A stretch of 64,000 nucleotides of DNA from Oceanospirillaceae bacterium (GCA_003523085.1 DPHD01000073.1:448-64447); one strand, 5' to 3'; positions 17,117 through 26,743 are shown, numbered from the stretch's first letter. Notes: generated from the sequence alone by a model not told the origin. Translations and numbers: made by a program.

Positions 17117-18289
17117 TTGAGTCAAGACTATGATATTGTAATTTGTGGCGGCGGTATGATTGGCGCTGCCTTGGCTACACAGTTGGCACCTCAAGGGTTT
17201 AACATCGCCGTAATAGAGGCCCACGAACCGCATGCGTTTGACTTGAGTCAAGATTTTGATTTGCGTATTTCTGCCTTGAGTCCGCAAAGTCAGCGGGTGA
17301 TGCAGACCACTGGCGCCTGGGATACATTGCAAAGCATGCGCGTATGTCCATACCGTCGTATGCGTGTGTGGGAAGTCGAAGGCTTTGGCGATTTAACCTT
17401 TGATGCTTCACAAGTAGGGGCTGATCAACTGGGCAGCATTGCCGAAAATAGGCTGGTTCAATTAAGTTTATGGCAGGCGTTGAGTGGTTTTAGCAATGTA
17501 AAATTATTATGTCCAGCTGCACCTGTCAGTTTTAAGCCGTTGGCCAGTGGCACCCAGATTGAGTTAGATGATGGTACCACTATTTCGGCGCGCTTGGTGG
17601 TTGGTGCCGATGGCGCGCAGTCAAAAGTAAGGCCAGCGTTCGGTATTGGTGTTAATCGTGGTCAGTATCAGCAGGCCTGTTTGGTGGCTGCCGTAAGCAC
17701 CGAATTGGGCCAGCAAGACATTACCTGGCAGCGCTTTGTAAATACTGGGCCACAAGCGTTTTTGCCCATGTTAGGGCAACACGGGTCTGTGGTTTGGTAC
17801 CACCAAGCAGACCAAGTGAGGGCCCTAAGCCGGCTGTCAAATGAGCAGTTAGGTGCAGAGATTATGCGCCAATTCCCCCACCAGCTGGGCCATATTGATG
17901 TTTCTCAACACGCCTTCTTTCCACTGCAAAAACAACACGCTAAGCGTTATGTCGGTGAGGGTGTGGTGTTAATTGGTGATGCGGCGCACGTCATCAATCC
18001 ATTGGCAGGACAGGGCGTTAATTTAGGTTTTCAAGATGTCGTTTGTTTAGCGAAAGTGCTCAATGATGCCCATGAACAGGGTATGGATTGGTCCAGTGCT
18101 AAGGTTTTAGTCACTTATGAAAAGCAGAGGAAACGAGCTAATGGTTTAATGTTGCATACCATGGACGCGTTTCATCACGGCTTCAGCCAAACACACCCGG
18201 CGGCAAAATGGCTACGCAATCTGACTTTGGCGGCGGCAAAAGTGCCGGCGCTAAAAAAACGTGTCATCCGTTACGCCATGGGATTGTGA
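17117..18289 (+). CDS. ubiF: UbiF-like FAD-dependent ubiquinone biosynthesis hydroxylase
   Basis: Class A flavin monooxygenase of the UbiH/UbiI/UbiF group that hydroxylates the benzoquinone ring. The N-terminal FAD fold is IVICGGGMIGAALA, the middle has the DG motif VVGADGAQSKVR, and the GD motif is LIGDAAHVINPLAGQGVNLGF. The segment WDTLQSMRVCPYRRMRVWE and the C-terminal ending resemble E. coli UbiF more than UbiH or UbiI, but the paralogues are close. The start is a TTG at 17117 preceded by AAAAGGCGG. It is 390 aa, as in E. coli UbiF. Confidence 0.85.
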   Translation: MSQDYDIVICGGGMIGAALATQLAPQGFNIAVIEAHEPHAFDLSQDFDLRISALSPQSQRVMQTTGAWDTLQSMRVCPYRRMRVWEVEGFGDLTFDASQVGADQLGSIAENRLVQLSLWQALSGFSNVKLLCPAAPVSFKPLASGTQIELDDGTTISARLVVGADGAQSKVRPAFGIGVNRGQYQQACLVAAVSTELGQQDITWQRFVNTGPQAFLPMLGQHGSVVWYHQADQVRALSRLSNEQLGAEIMRQFPHQLGHIDVSQHAFFPLQKQHAKRYVGEGVVLIGDAAHVINPLAGQGVNLGFQDVVCLAKVLNDAHEQGMDWSSAKVLVTYEKQRKRANGLMLHTMDAFHHGFSQTHPAAKWLRNLTLAAAKVPALKKRVIRYAMGL

Positions 18290-18356
18290 ATTATTGCTAG
18301 ACAGTGCTGTTCTAGTGACGTAATTCAAATTATACTGGGGCAGAAGAATTAAGGCG

Positions 18357-18382
18357 TTGTAGTCCACTTGGCTGGACTACAA
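18357..18382 (+). promoter_or_regulatory. Perfect 10 bp hairpin upstream of the receiver gene
   Basis: TTGTAGTCCA (18357-18366), loop CTTGGC and TGGACTACAA (18373-18382) make an uninterrupted 10 bp stem. It lies 32 bp before the receiver ATG and has no T-run, so it is not a classical terminator. It may be an RNA leader element or a protein-binding site. Confidence 0.55.
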
Positions 18383-18414
18383 TCAGACTAATAAGATACA
18401 CACCAGTGGCCCAC

Positions 18415-18819
18415 ATGACAGATAACCAAGACAAAGTGTTTTCCGCCCTTATCGTTGACGACGATGAAATTAATTTAGAAATTCTTAGCGACTATTTAGA
18501 AGCCGCGGGGCTGGCGGTAATGACCGTGCCCGATGGCGAGTCTGCGGTGGAGGTTTTGTCGAACGACGACTATGCGTTTGATGTCATGTTTTTAGACTGG
18601 ATGATGCCTGGCATTAGCGGTTTAGATGTACTTAAACAAGTACGTGCCTCAAGCAAAAATGCCAGCTTGCCTATTATTATGCAAACCGCCAAAGCCAGCG
18701 ACATAGAACGACGTGAAGGCCTAGAGGCAGGTGCAGACTTTTATCTAAGCAAGCCGTTTGATGAAGGTTCGTTTTTGTCGGCTTTACAAACCACTATGCC
18801 TCAAGTCCAGTTTGACTAA
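18415..18819 (+). CDS. Stand-alone response regulator receiver protein (CheY-like)
   Basis: A single receiver domain with no output domain. Acidic pocket residues are in VDDDEIN, the phosphoacceptor is Asp61 in FLDWMMPG, the switch Thr is in MQTAKAS, and the conserved Lys is in LSKPFDE. From the ATG at 18415 it is 134 aa; an upstream GTG would add three residues. No histidine kinase is adjacent, so its partner is unknown. It could act as a phosphate sink or as a module signalling to a separate effector. A 10 bp hairpin precedes it and a strong terminator follows. Confidence 0.9.
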   Translation: MTDNQDKVFSALIVDDDEINLEILSDYLEAAGLAVMTVPDGESAVEVLSNDDYAFDVMFLDWMMPGISGLDVLKQVRASSKNASLPIIMQTAKASDIERREGLEAGADFYLSKPFDEGSFLSALQTTMPQVQFD

Positions 18820-18862
18820 CTTACAATCATACTTGGTGAGCTAGACTCTCATTGCTAATATC

Positions 18863-18901
18863 GCCACATTCAGCAGCCGCTGACTGTGGCTTTTGTTTTT
18901 T
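18863..18901 (+). terminator. Intrinsic terminator after the receiver gene
   Basis: GCCACA-T-TCAGC-agcc-GCTGA-C-TGTGGC forms a two-part stem with one internal mismatch, followed by TTTTGTTTTTT. It ends 14 bp before the protease ATG. A candidate promoter, TTGGTG-17 bp-TAATAT (18833-18861), lies just upstream of the hairpin. Confidence 0.85.
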
Positions 18902-18915
18902 ATCTTGGTAAAAAT

Positions 18916-21855
18916 ATGACCGCTGTTCCTGCATCTCACACCGCTTTTCGCTTTTTACGCCAACAGACCGTTGCTTCGTTACAAATCACTATCCAGCAGT
19001 TTGAGCACATTGAAACCGGCGCTCAACACATACATTTAGCCAGCGATCAAGCCGAAAATGTGTTTTTGGTGGCCCTAAAAACCATGCCCCAAGACTCCAG
19101 TGGCGTGGCTCATGTGCTAGAACACACGGCACTTTGTGGTAGCGAAAAGTTCCCCGTGAGAGACCCGTTCTTTATGATGATAAGGCGCTCGTTAAATACC
19201 TTTATGAACGCCTTCACCAGCAGTGATTGGACCGCATACCCATTTGCCAGCCAGAATAAAAAAGACTTTAACAACCTGTTAGAGGTGTATTTGGACGCCG
19301 TGTTTTTTGCGCGCTTAGACCCACTCGACTTTGCCCAAGAGGGCCACCGTGTTGAGTTTTCCGAACCAACAGATGCCGATCAAGCCAAAAACCTAGTCTA
19401 CAAAGGTGTGGTTTACAACGAAATGAAAGGGGCTATGAGTGCCCCCGTGAGCCAGTTATGGCAAACCCTCACCAAGTATTTATTTCCCACCACCACCTAC
19501 CACTTCAATAGTGGTGGTGAGCCGAGCGATATTCCAGATTTAACCCACGAACAGCTGTTGGCCTTTTATAAGCGCCATTATCATCCATCCAACGCTATAT
19601 TTATGACCAGTGGCGATATCAGTGCTGCAGAGCAACAAGAAAAATTTGAACGTCATGCCCTGGGCCGTTTTTCAGAGCAGAAGATTGATTTAGTAGTAGC
19701 CGACGAAAAACGTTATTATAGCCCTGTTAAAGTACAAGAAAGCTACCCTGCTACAATCGGTGACGAGCAAGCTAAAAGCCACTTGGTACTCGGTTGGTTG
19801 TTGGGGCACAGCGTCGACTTAGAAGCACAAATGCAAGCCAACCTATTGGCCCGTGTGTTATTGGACAACAGTGCCTCGCCGCTACGCAAGGTGTTGGAAA
19901 CCTGTGGTATTGGTAGTGGCCCTTCACCCTTGTGTGGCCTGGAAGACTCCAACAAAGAAATGACTTTCGTGTGCGGCCTAGAAGGCGCAGAAAATCATGA
20001 TGCAGAGGCCTTTGAAAAGCTGGTGTTAGACTGCTTGGCACAGGTGGTAGAACAGGGCGTACCGCAAAGCGAAATTGAAGCTGCCTTGCATCAATTGGAA
20101 TTGAGCCAGCGGGAAATTGGTGGTGATGGTTATCCCTTTGGTATGCAGCTCATTTTGAGCGCACTACCGGCCGCTATCCATGGTGGAGACCCGTTGGCTG
20201 CTCTAAATCTTGACCCTGTGTTGTTGGAGCTAGGTGAAGCGATTAAAGATCGTGGCTTTATTCCTCGGCTTATTAACCAACTGCTGCTTAATAATAGCCA
20301 CAGCGTACGCTTAACCTTAGCGCCAGACGAAGCCTTTGCTCAGCGTAGAGACGATGCCGAAAAGCTACGTTTGCAGCAGCTGTTAGACCATATGGATGAC
20401 GACGAAAAACAACAGGTGGCCAACCAGACGCAAGCCTTGCTTGAACGTCAGGCCCAGGAGGATGATGTAGACCTGTTGCCCCAAGTCACTCGCGACGACA
20501 TCCCGCCAACACAAGCGATTGCCAGTCCTAGCGTACAAAACCAATACTTAGGTTGGCAGTTTTATGGCACGGGTACCAACGGTTTAGTCTATCATCAGCT
20601 AGTGATCGATTGGCCCAAAGTGGACCAAGATACACTGCCATACCTTAATCTTTTGTCTCAGCTAATGACCGAAGTTGGTATTGGCGATGATGACTACTTA
20701 ACCATTCAGGCCCGCCAAGCGTCGGTGTGTGGCAGTTTGTCGGCCTATTTATCTTACCGCGGCAGTGCTAGTGATGCCGACCAGTTAAGTGCCTATTTTA
20801 TTATGAGCACTAAAGGTTTGGTGAGCCAGCAACCAGCCATGGTTGAGTTGTTAAAACAGACCCTGTTAAATACTCGTTTTGATGAACAGCAACGTATTAA
20901 AGAATTGGTAGGCCAATTGCGCTCTCGTCGTCAGCAAAGTGTAGGCCAGTCTGGCCATAGTTTTGCATTAGGCGCCGCCAGCCAAAATATGAGTGCTGGC
21001 GCCAACCTACAGTTCAGCTTGAGCGGGTTAAAGGGCGTCTTATGGTTGCAGCAACTGGATGACGGTTTAGCTGACGACAGCAATTTACAAGCCCTCTGTG
21101 AGCGCTTAACTGCACTTCACCAAGACTTGTGTGGCCAAGTACTACAACTTGCCAGTGTGGCTGAAGAGCAGCACGTCGATGTGGCACAAGAGGTCTTTAC
21201 CGGTGCCTTTAGTGACCAGGTTGGGGTGTTAAAAAGTGACCTAAATTGGGCCTATGTCAATGGCACCAAAACACAGACCCGCGTTAAACAGCTATGGACC
21301 ACAAATACTCAAGTTAACTACTGTGCACGTTCCTTTGCTACGGTGACCAGTGCTCACCCTGACGCTGCAGCGTTAGTCGTGTTGGGCGAAATATTACGTA
21401 ATGGCTACTTGCACCGTGCGGTGCGGGAACAAGGTGGCGCTTACGGTGGTGGCGCGGGGCAAGATAACAATAATGCCTGTTTCCGGTTTTATTCCTACCG
21501 AGACCCCCGTAGTGCTGAAACCTTTGCCGACTTTACGGCGGCGGTGGATTGGGTGTTGTCAGAAGAGCTAAATCAACAGCACCTCGAAGAAGCGGTGTTG
21601 GGAGTGATTGGTAGCCTAGACAAACCCGGCTCGCCAGCAGGTGAGGCGTTACAGGCCTATCAAAACCAGTTGCACGGTCGAACACCCGCCATACGGCAAG
21701 CGTTTAGGGCGCAGATATTAGCGGTGGGCTTGGATGATCTGCGACACGTAGCAAGCACCTACTTGAAAGACGTGGTACCGAACGAGGCCGTAGTCGCACC
21801 CGCTGAGCTGGCACAAGAGGCCTATTTTAGCGACTTTACCGTAGCCAAAGTGTAA
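18916..21855 (+). CDS. M16C-family (presequence protease-like) zinc metallopeptidase
   Basis: Large pitrilysin-type peptidase, 979 aa in four-domain architecture, related to mitochondrial PreP and yeast Cym1. The inverted zinc motif HxxEH is His66, Glu69 and His70 in HVLEHTALCGS, followed by the family's RDPFFMM. The C-terminal half has EQGGAYGGGA, and the linker is charged. No signal peptide is seen, so it is probably a cytoplasmic oligopeptidase. I chose the ATG at 18916 because a GTG at 18886 lies within the terminator hairpin of the previous gene. Substrates are unknown. Confidence 0.92.
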   Translation: MTAVPASHTAFRFLRQQTVASLQITIQQFEHIETGAQHIHLASDQAENVFLVALKTMPQDSSGVAHVLEHTALCGSEKFPVRDPFFMMIRRSLNTFMNAFTSSDWTAYPFASQNKKDFNNLLEVYLDAVFFARLDPLDFAQEGHRVEFSEPTDADQAKNLVYKGVVYNEMKGAMSAPVSQLWQTLTKYLFPTTTYHFNSGGEPSDIPDLTHEQLLAFYKRHYHPSNAIFMTSGDISAAEQQEKFERHALGRFSEQKIDLVVADEKRYYSPVKVQESYPATIGDEQAKSHLVLGWLLGHSVDLEAQMQANLLARVLLDNSASPLRKVLETCGIGSGPSPLCGLEDSNKEMTFVCGLEGAENHDAEAFEKLVLDCLAQVVEQGVPQSEIEAALHQLELSQREIGGDGYPFGMQLILSALPAAIHGGDPLAALNLDPVLLELGEAIKDRGFIPRLINQLLLNNSHSVRLTLAPDEAFAQRRDDAEKLRLQQLLDHMDDDEKQQVANQTQALLERQAQEDDVDLLPQVTRDDIPPTQAIASPSVQNQYLGWQFYGTGTNGLVYHQLVIDWPKVDQDTLPYLNLLSQLMTEVGIGDDDYLTIQARQASVCGSLSAYLSYRGSASDADQLSAYFIMSTKGLVSQQPAMVELLKQTLLNTRFDEQQRIKELVGQLRSRRQQSVGQSGHSFALGAASQNMSAGANLQFSLSGLKGVLWLQQLDDGLADDSNLQALCERLTALHQDLCGQVLQLASVAEEQHVDVAQEVFTGAFSDQVGVLKSDLNWAYVNGTKTQTRVKQLWTTNTQVNYCARSFATVTSAHPDAAALVVLGEILRNGYLHRAVREQGGAYGGGAGQDNNNACFRFYSYRDPRSAETFADFTAAVDWVLSEELNQQHLEEAVLGVIGSLDKPGSPAGEALQAYQNQLHGRTPAIRQAFRAQILAVGLDDLRHVASTYLKDVVPNEAVVAPAELAQEAYFSDFTVAKV

Positions 21856-21903
21856 CTAGGTTGTTATTCGATTTGAAAACTTAACTATTCAGTCAGGTTT
21901 TTG

Positions 21904-21931
21904 TTGACCCAAAGCAAGATATTGTTATTAT
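21904..21931 (+). promoter_or_regulatory. Candidate promoter of the BMP-type ABC transporter operon
   Basis: TTGACC (21904-21909) is 16 bp from TATTAT (21926-21931), each 5 of 6 or near to consensus. It lies 35 bp before the first gene of the transporter operon. Confidence 0.6.
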
Positions 21932-21965
21932 CAATGGTATAACGCTTTATTGTTATAGAGGCTAC

Positions 21966-23534
21966 ATGAAAAATAATTCGAATAACTGCCTGCATACACC
22001 GTTATTAAGGGTCACTAAGTTAACCAAGAAATTTGGTGACTTTGTGGCTAATGATGACTTATGTCTGGCCATCGAAGCCGGTAAGGTGCATGCCTTGCTG
22101 GGTGAAAATGGTGCTGGCAAGTCTACCTTAGTGAAGATGATGTATGGCGCACTTCAACCCACGTCTGGCACCATAGAGTGGCAGGGTCAAACCATCACTG
22201 TTGCCAATCCCGCCCATGCTAGAGACCTGGGAATTGGCATGGTGTTTCAGCACTTTTCCCTGTTCGAAGCCCTCACCGTGGTGGAAAATATCAGCCTAGC
22301 CTTACCGCCGCAGTTGCGTCAAGGTGACTTGAGCCAGCGCATCGCTAGTTTGTCTAATGACTATGGTTTGCCGCTTAACCCCGAGGCGTTAGTTGCGGAC
22401 CTGTCGGTAGGCGAGCGCCAGCGCATTGAAATCGTACGTTGTTTGTTACAACAGCCCAAATTGTTGATTATGGATGAGCCTACGGCCGTGCTTACGCCCC
22501 AAGAGGCACAAGCGCTATTTGCCACATTACGTCGCTTAGTTGCTGAGGGCTGTGCGGTGTTGTATATCTCACACCGCTTGGAAGAAGTTAAACAAATCTG
22601 CCATGACGCCACCATATTGCGCCTTGGCAAGCTGGTAGCCCAAGTAGACCCTCAAGTAGAAACAGCGGCCACTCTGGCTCAGCTTATGGTGGGTTCTAGT
22701 GTGCATCAAGTCAATCGCCACACCAATAGTGATGTCGGTCCGGTGCTGTTACAACTTGACCACCTAAATCAGCCGTCGAACACCCCGTTTGGAGTTGAAT
22801 TAATTGATGTTAACTTAGAGGTGAAAGCCGGTGAGATTTTTGCCATTGCTGGCGTGGCCGGTAATGGTCAAGGCGAGTTGTTCGGCGTTATTTCTGGCGA
22901 ACATGGCGATCGCTCAGATCGTTCTATGGTGTTAATGGAGCAGGTATGCAATCAGCTTAATATTAATCAACGGCGCCAATTGGGCGCCGCCTTTGTACCC
23001 GAAGAACGTAATGGCCACGGCGCTGTAGAACACCTGAGTTTAACAGATAACATTTTGCTCTCGCGCCATGCATGTAATGATACTCCAAGCCCGCTAAATC
23101 GTGGTCTGATGGGCATTGATCGGGCCCAGCTAGCGACCTTGAACTCAACCATTGGAGCTGATTACGACGTCCGTAAGGGTCAGGAGGACGCTCAAGCTGG
23201 CTCACTATCGGGTGGTAATTTACAAAAATTCGTAGTGGGCCGAGAACTCAACCGTAAACCCAAAGTATTGGTTATTAATCAACCCACATGGGGTGTTGAT
23301 GCCGGTGCCGCTGCGCTCATTCGTCAAGCCGTGATTGATCTATCGCGCCAAGGTAGTGCCGTGCTTGTGATTAGCCAGGATCTTGATGAGATCTTTGAAT
23401 TAGCAGATACCATTGCCGTGATATCACGCGGCCAGCTGTCGGCAGGTTATGCAGCGTCGCTATTATCCCGTGAAGACATAGGTTTGATGATGGCGGGTTC
23501 CCACGAACAAAATAATGTTGAGGTCGGAGCCTGA
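21966..23534 (+). CDS. ABC transporter ATP-binding protein, double-cassette, nucleoside/BMP type
   Basis: Energises import by the two permeases downstream. Two tandem ATPase domains are present. The first has Walker A GENGAGKST, signature LSVGERQRIE and Walker B LLIMDEPT. The second has a degenerate Walker A (GVAGNGQGELF), the signature LSGGNLQKFVVGREL, and VLVINQPTWGVDAG, where the catalytic Glu is replaced by Gln. This asymmetry is usual in the sugar/nucleoside (RbsA-like, YufO/NupA) group. It is 522 aa. The stop is one base before the first permease ATG. The substrate is probably a purine nucleoside, by family. Confidence 0.93.
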   Translation: MKNNSNNCLHTPLLRVTKLTKKFGDFVANDDLCLAIEAGKVHALLGENGAGKSTLVKMMYGALQPTSGTIEWQGQTITVANPAHARDLGIGMVFQHFSLFEALTVVENISLALPPQLRQGDLSQRIASLSNDYGLPLNPEALVADLSVGERQRIEIVRCLLQQPKLLIMDEPTAVLTPQEAQALFATLRRLVAEGCAVLYISHRLEEVKQICHDATILRLGKLVAQVDPQVETAATLAQLMVGSSVHQVNRHTNSDVGPVLLQLDHLNQPSNTPFGVELIDVNLEVKAGEIFAIAGVAGNGQGELFGVISGEHGDRSDRSMVLMEQVCNQLNINQRRQLGAAFVPEERNGHGAVEHLSLTDNILLSRHACNDTPSPLNRGLMGIDRAQLATLNSTIGADYDVRKGQEDAQAGSLSGGNLQKFVVGRELNRKPKVLVINQPTWGVDAGAAALIRQAVIDLSRQGSAVLVISQDLDEIFELADTIAVISRGQLSAGYAASLLSREDIGLMMAGSHEQNNVEVGA

Positions 23535-23535
23535 C

Positions 23536-24624
23536 ATGCAAATAGTATTAGAAAAACGCTCACAAGCCTCCGCTTGGATGAACGTCATGTCACCGGTGTT
23601 GGCCATCGGTTTAACGGTGATCATGGGTGGACTTATCTTTGCTGCCATGGGCAAGCCACCCTTGACCGCTTTGTACCTTTATTTTATCGATCCCCTCACC
23701 AGTTGGTGGTCGATAGAAGAAGTCTTAGTCAAGGCTGGGCCGTTAGTGCTTATTGGTGTGGGCCTGGCAGTGTGCTTTAAGGCTAATGTTTGGAACATCG
23801 GTGCAGAAGGGCAGTTAACGGCGGGTGCCTTGATGGGTGCCATGGTGCCGGTATTGCTGGGAGACTGGCAAAGCCCATGGGCCTTAGTGCTAATGTTGTT
23901 GCTGGGTGCTCTAGGTGGCGCACTGTTTGCGTTTATTCCAGCGTGGCTTAAAACTCGATTTGGCGTTAACGAAATTTTAACCAGTTTGATGTTGGTGTAT
24001 ATTGCTCAACTATTATTGGACTGGATGGTACGTGGCCCATGGAAGGATCCCCATGGCTACAATTTTCCTAAATCTGTGGCCTTTGAAGGTTGGCATTTGT
24101 TACCCATGTGGGGTGACGGCCGCATGCACTTGGGGTTAGTTGTCGCTTTAGTTATCGCTTTGGTTCTGTATTGGGTGATGCGCAATAACCTTAAAGGTTT
24201 TGAAGTTAGAGTGGTCGGCAGTGCACCCCGAGCGGGTGCTTTTGCGGGTTTTTCCCAAACCAAAATGGTGTGGTTTTGTTTCGCCTTGTCCGGCGGTTTG
24301 GCTGGCATTGCTGGGCTTATTGAAGTCGCGGGCCCTATTGGGCAATTACAACCTCATATATCGCCTAACTATGGTTTTACGGCCATTATCGTCGCCTTTC
24401 TCGGACGTTTAAACCCTTTAGGTGTGGTGTTTTCTGGTTTGTTATTGGCAATTAGTTACATTGGTGGTGAAGGCGTACAGATCGAACTGGGTATTTCCGA
24501 CAAAACCACCCAAGTATTTCAGGGCATGTTGCTGTTTTTTATATTGATGTGTGACACCCTGATTTTGTACCGAGTTCGATACTTGAGCGGTACCCAAGCT
24601 AACACCGCAGGAGAGACCTCATGA
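23536..24624 (+). CDS. ABC transporter permease 1, BMP/nucleoside type
   Basis: Polytopic inner-membrane protein of the BPD_transp_2 family with about 9-10 hydrophobic segments. A FGVNEILTSLMLVYIA stretch and FKANVWNIGAEGQL are characteristic of nucleoside/BMP permeases. The ATG at 23536 follows a GGAG site and gives 362 aa. It pairs with the second permease, whose ATG overlaps its stop (ATGA). It likely forms the transmembrane pore with that protein. Confidence 0.93.
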   Translation: MQIVLEKRSQASAWMNVMSPVLAIGLTVIMGGLIFAAMGKPPLTALYLYFIDPLTSWWSIEEVLVKAGPLVLIGVGLAVCFKANVWNIGAEGQLTAGALMGAMVPVLLGDWQSPWALVLMLLLGALGGALFAFIPAWLKTRFGVNEILTSLMLVYIAQLLLDWMVRGPWKDPHGYNFPKSVAFEGWHLLPMWGDGRMHLGLVVALVIALVLYWVMRNNLKGFEVRVVGSAPRAGAFAGFSQTKMVWFCFALSGGLAGIAGLIEVAGPIGQLQPHISPNYGFTAIIVAFLGRLNPLGVVFSGLLLAISYIGGEGVQIELGISDKTTQVFQGMLLFFILMCDTLILYRVRYLSGTQANTAGETS

Positions 24625-25541
24625 GTGCCTACGAAGCTATCATACTCACCATAATCACCGCTTCTACGCCCTTGTTGTTGGCGGCGATCGGCGAACTTGT
24701 AGTCGAACGTTCTGGGGTGCTCAATTTAGGTATCGAAGGCATGATGGTGATGGGTGCGGTCTGTGGTTTCGCTGCCGCCCACGTCAGTGGCTCGGCTTGG
24801 TTAGGCGTTGTGGCCGCTATTACGGGCGGTGTGGCTATGTCGTTATTGTTTGGTTTTTTGACCCAAACCTTGATCACCAACCAAGTGGCTACCGGCTTGG
24901 CTATTACTTTACTCGGCCTGGGTTTGTCGGGCTTAATTGGTAGTGATTTTGTGGGTTTGCCGGGTGTTAAACTTGCCAATGTGTCTATTCCTTGGTTGTC
25001 CGAATTACCTTATGTTGGCCGTTTAGTGTTTGGCCAAGACCCCTTGGTTTATGTTTCTATTGGCTTAACTGTAGCGGTTGCCTATCTGCTAAAATACACC
25101 CGTTGGGGTTTGATTATCCGTGCAGTAGGTCAAAGTCACAGTTCTGCCCACGCTTTAGGATATCGGGTTGTTGCCGTACGTTATGCTTGTATCGCTTTTG
25201 GTGGCGCCACGTCAGGCCTAGCAGGCGCCTACTTATCGTTGGTATATACACCTCAGTGGATTGAGAACATGACGGCCGGTAGGGGCTGGATTGCCCTAGC
25301 ATTGGTGGTGTTTTCTACTTGGTTGCCAGGCCGTTTGGCGGCTGGGGCTTATTTGTTTGGTGGGGTGTGGATATTAGGCTTATATGCTCAAGCCATGGGT
25401 TTAGGTATCCCGTCTCAATTACTTTCATCGTTACCCTATGTCGCCACTATCTTGGCCTTGGTGGTTATTTCTACCAACCGACGTTTATCAGTAATTAACA
25501 CCCCTGCATCCTTGGGACAGGGTTTTGTACCTGATCGTTAA
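24621..25541 (+). CDS. ABC transporter permease 2, BMP/nucleoside type
   Basis: Second permease of the heterodimeric pore, 306 aa, of the same BPD_transp_2 family but shorter. ERSGVLNLGIEGMM near residue 30 and FGGATSGLAGAYLSL are family hallmarks. About eight hydrophobic segments are visible. The 4 bp overlap with permease 1 implies coupled translation. The substrate-binding protein gene follows after 73 bp. Confidence 0.93.
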   Translation: MSAYEAIILTIITASTPLLLAAIGELVVERSGVLNLGIEGMMVMGAVCGFAAAHVSGSAWLGVVAAITGGVAMSLLFGFLTQTLITNQVATGLAITLLGLGLSGLIGSDFVGLPGVKLANVSIPWLSELPYVGRLVFGQDPLVYVSIGLTVAVAYLLKYTRWGLIIRAVGQSHSSAHALGYRVVAVRYACIAFGGATSGLAGAYLSLVYTPQWIENMTAGRGWIALALVVFSTWLPGRLAAGAYLFGGVWILGLYAQAMGLGIPSQLLSSLPYVATILALVVISTNRRLSVINTPASLGQGFVPDR

Positions 25542-25614
25542 GCTTGGCTTAAGGTTCATTTTTTAGCTGTCATATATTTATAATAAACCATCTTAATTGA
25601 TGAGGAGATGTTGT

Positions 25615-26679
25615 ATGAAGAAGTTACTCACCGCTGCAGCTGGTATTGCACTAGCGTCGGCACTGTCTATGTCTGCGGTTGCTGCAGACAAACTCAAAGT
25701 TGGTTTTATCTACATTGGACCTCCAGGGGATCATGGCTGGACCTACCAGCACGACCAAGGCCGTCAGGCCATTGATGCGCGCTTGGGCGACCAAGTTGAA
25801 ACTGTATTCGTAGAGAACGTACCAGAAGGTCCAGATGCAGAGCGCACCATTACTCGTCTTGCCCGCCAAGGTGCAGGCCTTATTTTCACCACGTCATTTG
25901 GTTACATGGACCCCACTCTAAAAGTTGCAGCTAAGTTCCCAGACGTTAAGTTTGAGCATGCCACGGGTTATAAGCGTGCAGATAACGTGTCTACCTATTC
26001 ATCACGCTTTTACGAAGGCCGTTATGTTATTGGGCAAATTGCTGCCAAGACCTCTAAGTCTGGTGTAGCGGGTTACATAGGTTCTTTCCCAATTCCAGAA
26101 GTAGTGCGTGGTATTAACGCCTTCTTGCTAGGTGCCCAGTCTGTTAATCCCGACTTTAAACTTAAAGTTGTATGGGTTAACTCTTGGTTTGACCCCGGCC
26201 GTGAAGCCGATGCTGCTAAAGTATTGATCAGCCAAGGTGCCGATATCATTACTCAGCACACTGACTCTACGGCTGCCGTTCAAGTGGCAGAAGAGCAGGG
26301 CGTCAATGCCTTCGGTCAGGCGTCTGATATGGAAGCCTTTGCACCTAATGCGCTGTTAACCTCAATCATCGATAACTGGGCTGATTACTATGTGGCTCGT
26401 ACACAGGCGGTGTTAGACGGTACTTGGGTCAGCACCGACACCTTTGGTGGTATGGATGACAACATGGTTAACATGGGCCCATATGTGAATATGCCAGCCG
26501 ATGTTAAAGCCATGGCACAAGCCACTGCTGCTGCCATTACCGCGGGTGAGTTACATCCGTTTGCAGGCCCGGTTTACAAGCAAGACGGTAGCTTAGCCGC
26601 TGCAGAAGGCGAAGTAGTCGACCTAGGTACTTTATTAGGTATGGATTGGTATGTGCAGGGTGTTGATGACAAGCTATAA
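25615..26679 (+). CDS. BMP-family ABC transporter substrate-binding protein
   Basis: Periplasmic binding protein of the Bmp/Med/PnrA family, known to bind purine nucleosides in several bacteria. It starts MKKLLTAAAGIALASAL and has a type I signal peptide with likely cleavage after AVAA; there is no lipobox cysteine. The mature part opens KLKVGFIYIGPPGDHGWTYQ, the family signature. GAGLIFTTSFGY and WFDPGREADAAKVL are further family segments. The ATG at 25615 has GAGGAG 7 nt upstream; the protein is 354 aa. It ends at a strong bidirectional terminator. Substrate is inferred, not shown. Confidence 0.93.
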   Translation: MKKLLTAAAGIALASALSMSAVAADKLKVGFIYIGPPGDHGWTYQHDQGRQAIDARLGDQVETVFVENVPEGPDAERTITRLARQGAGLIFTTSFGYMDPTLKVAAKFPDVKFEHATGYKRADNVSTYSSRFYEGRYVIGQIAAKTSKSGVAGYIGSFPIPEVVRGINAFLLGAQSVNPDFKLKVVWVNSWFDPGREADAAKVLISQGADIITQHTDSTAAVQVAEEQGVNAFGQASDMEAFAPNALLTSIIDNWADYYVARTQAVLDGTWVSTDTFGGMDDNMVNMGPYVNMPADVKAMAQATAAAITAGELHPFAGPVYKQDGSLAAAEGEVVDLGTLLGMDWYVQGVDDKL

Positions 26680-26715
26680 GTTATAGCGTGTCGATGGCCG
26701 TGTTATCACACCATT

Positions 26716-26743
26716 AAAAAACCCGCCGAGTGCGGGTTTTTTT
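26716..26743. terminator. Bidirectional terminator between the BMP gene and mltD
   Basis: AAAAAACCCGC, loop CGAGT and GCGGGTTTTTTT form an 11 bp stem with A-run and T-run. It serves both convergent genes. Confidence 0.92.

Noticed and set aside
18886..18915. GTG start for the M16C protease
   Set aside because: It lies in the terminator hairpin of the preceding gene; the ATG at 18916 is preferred.
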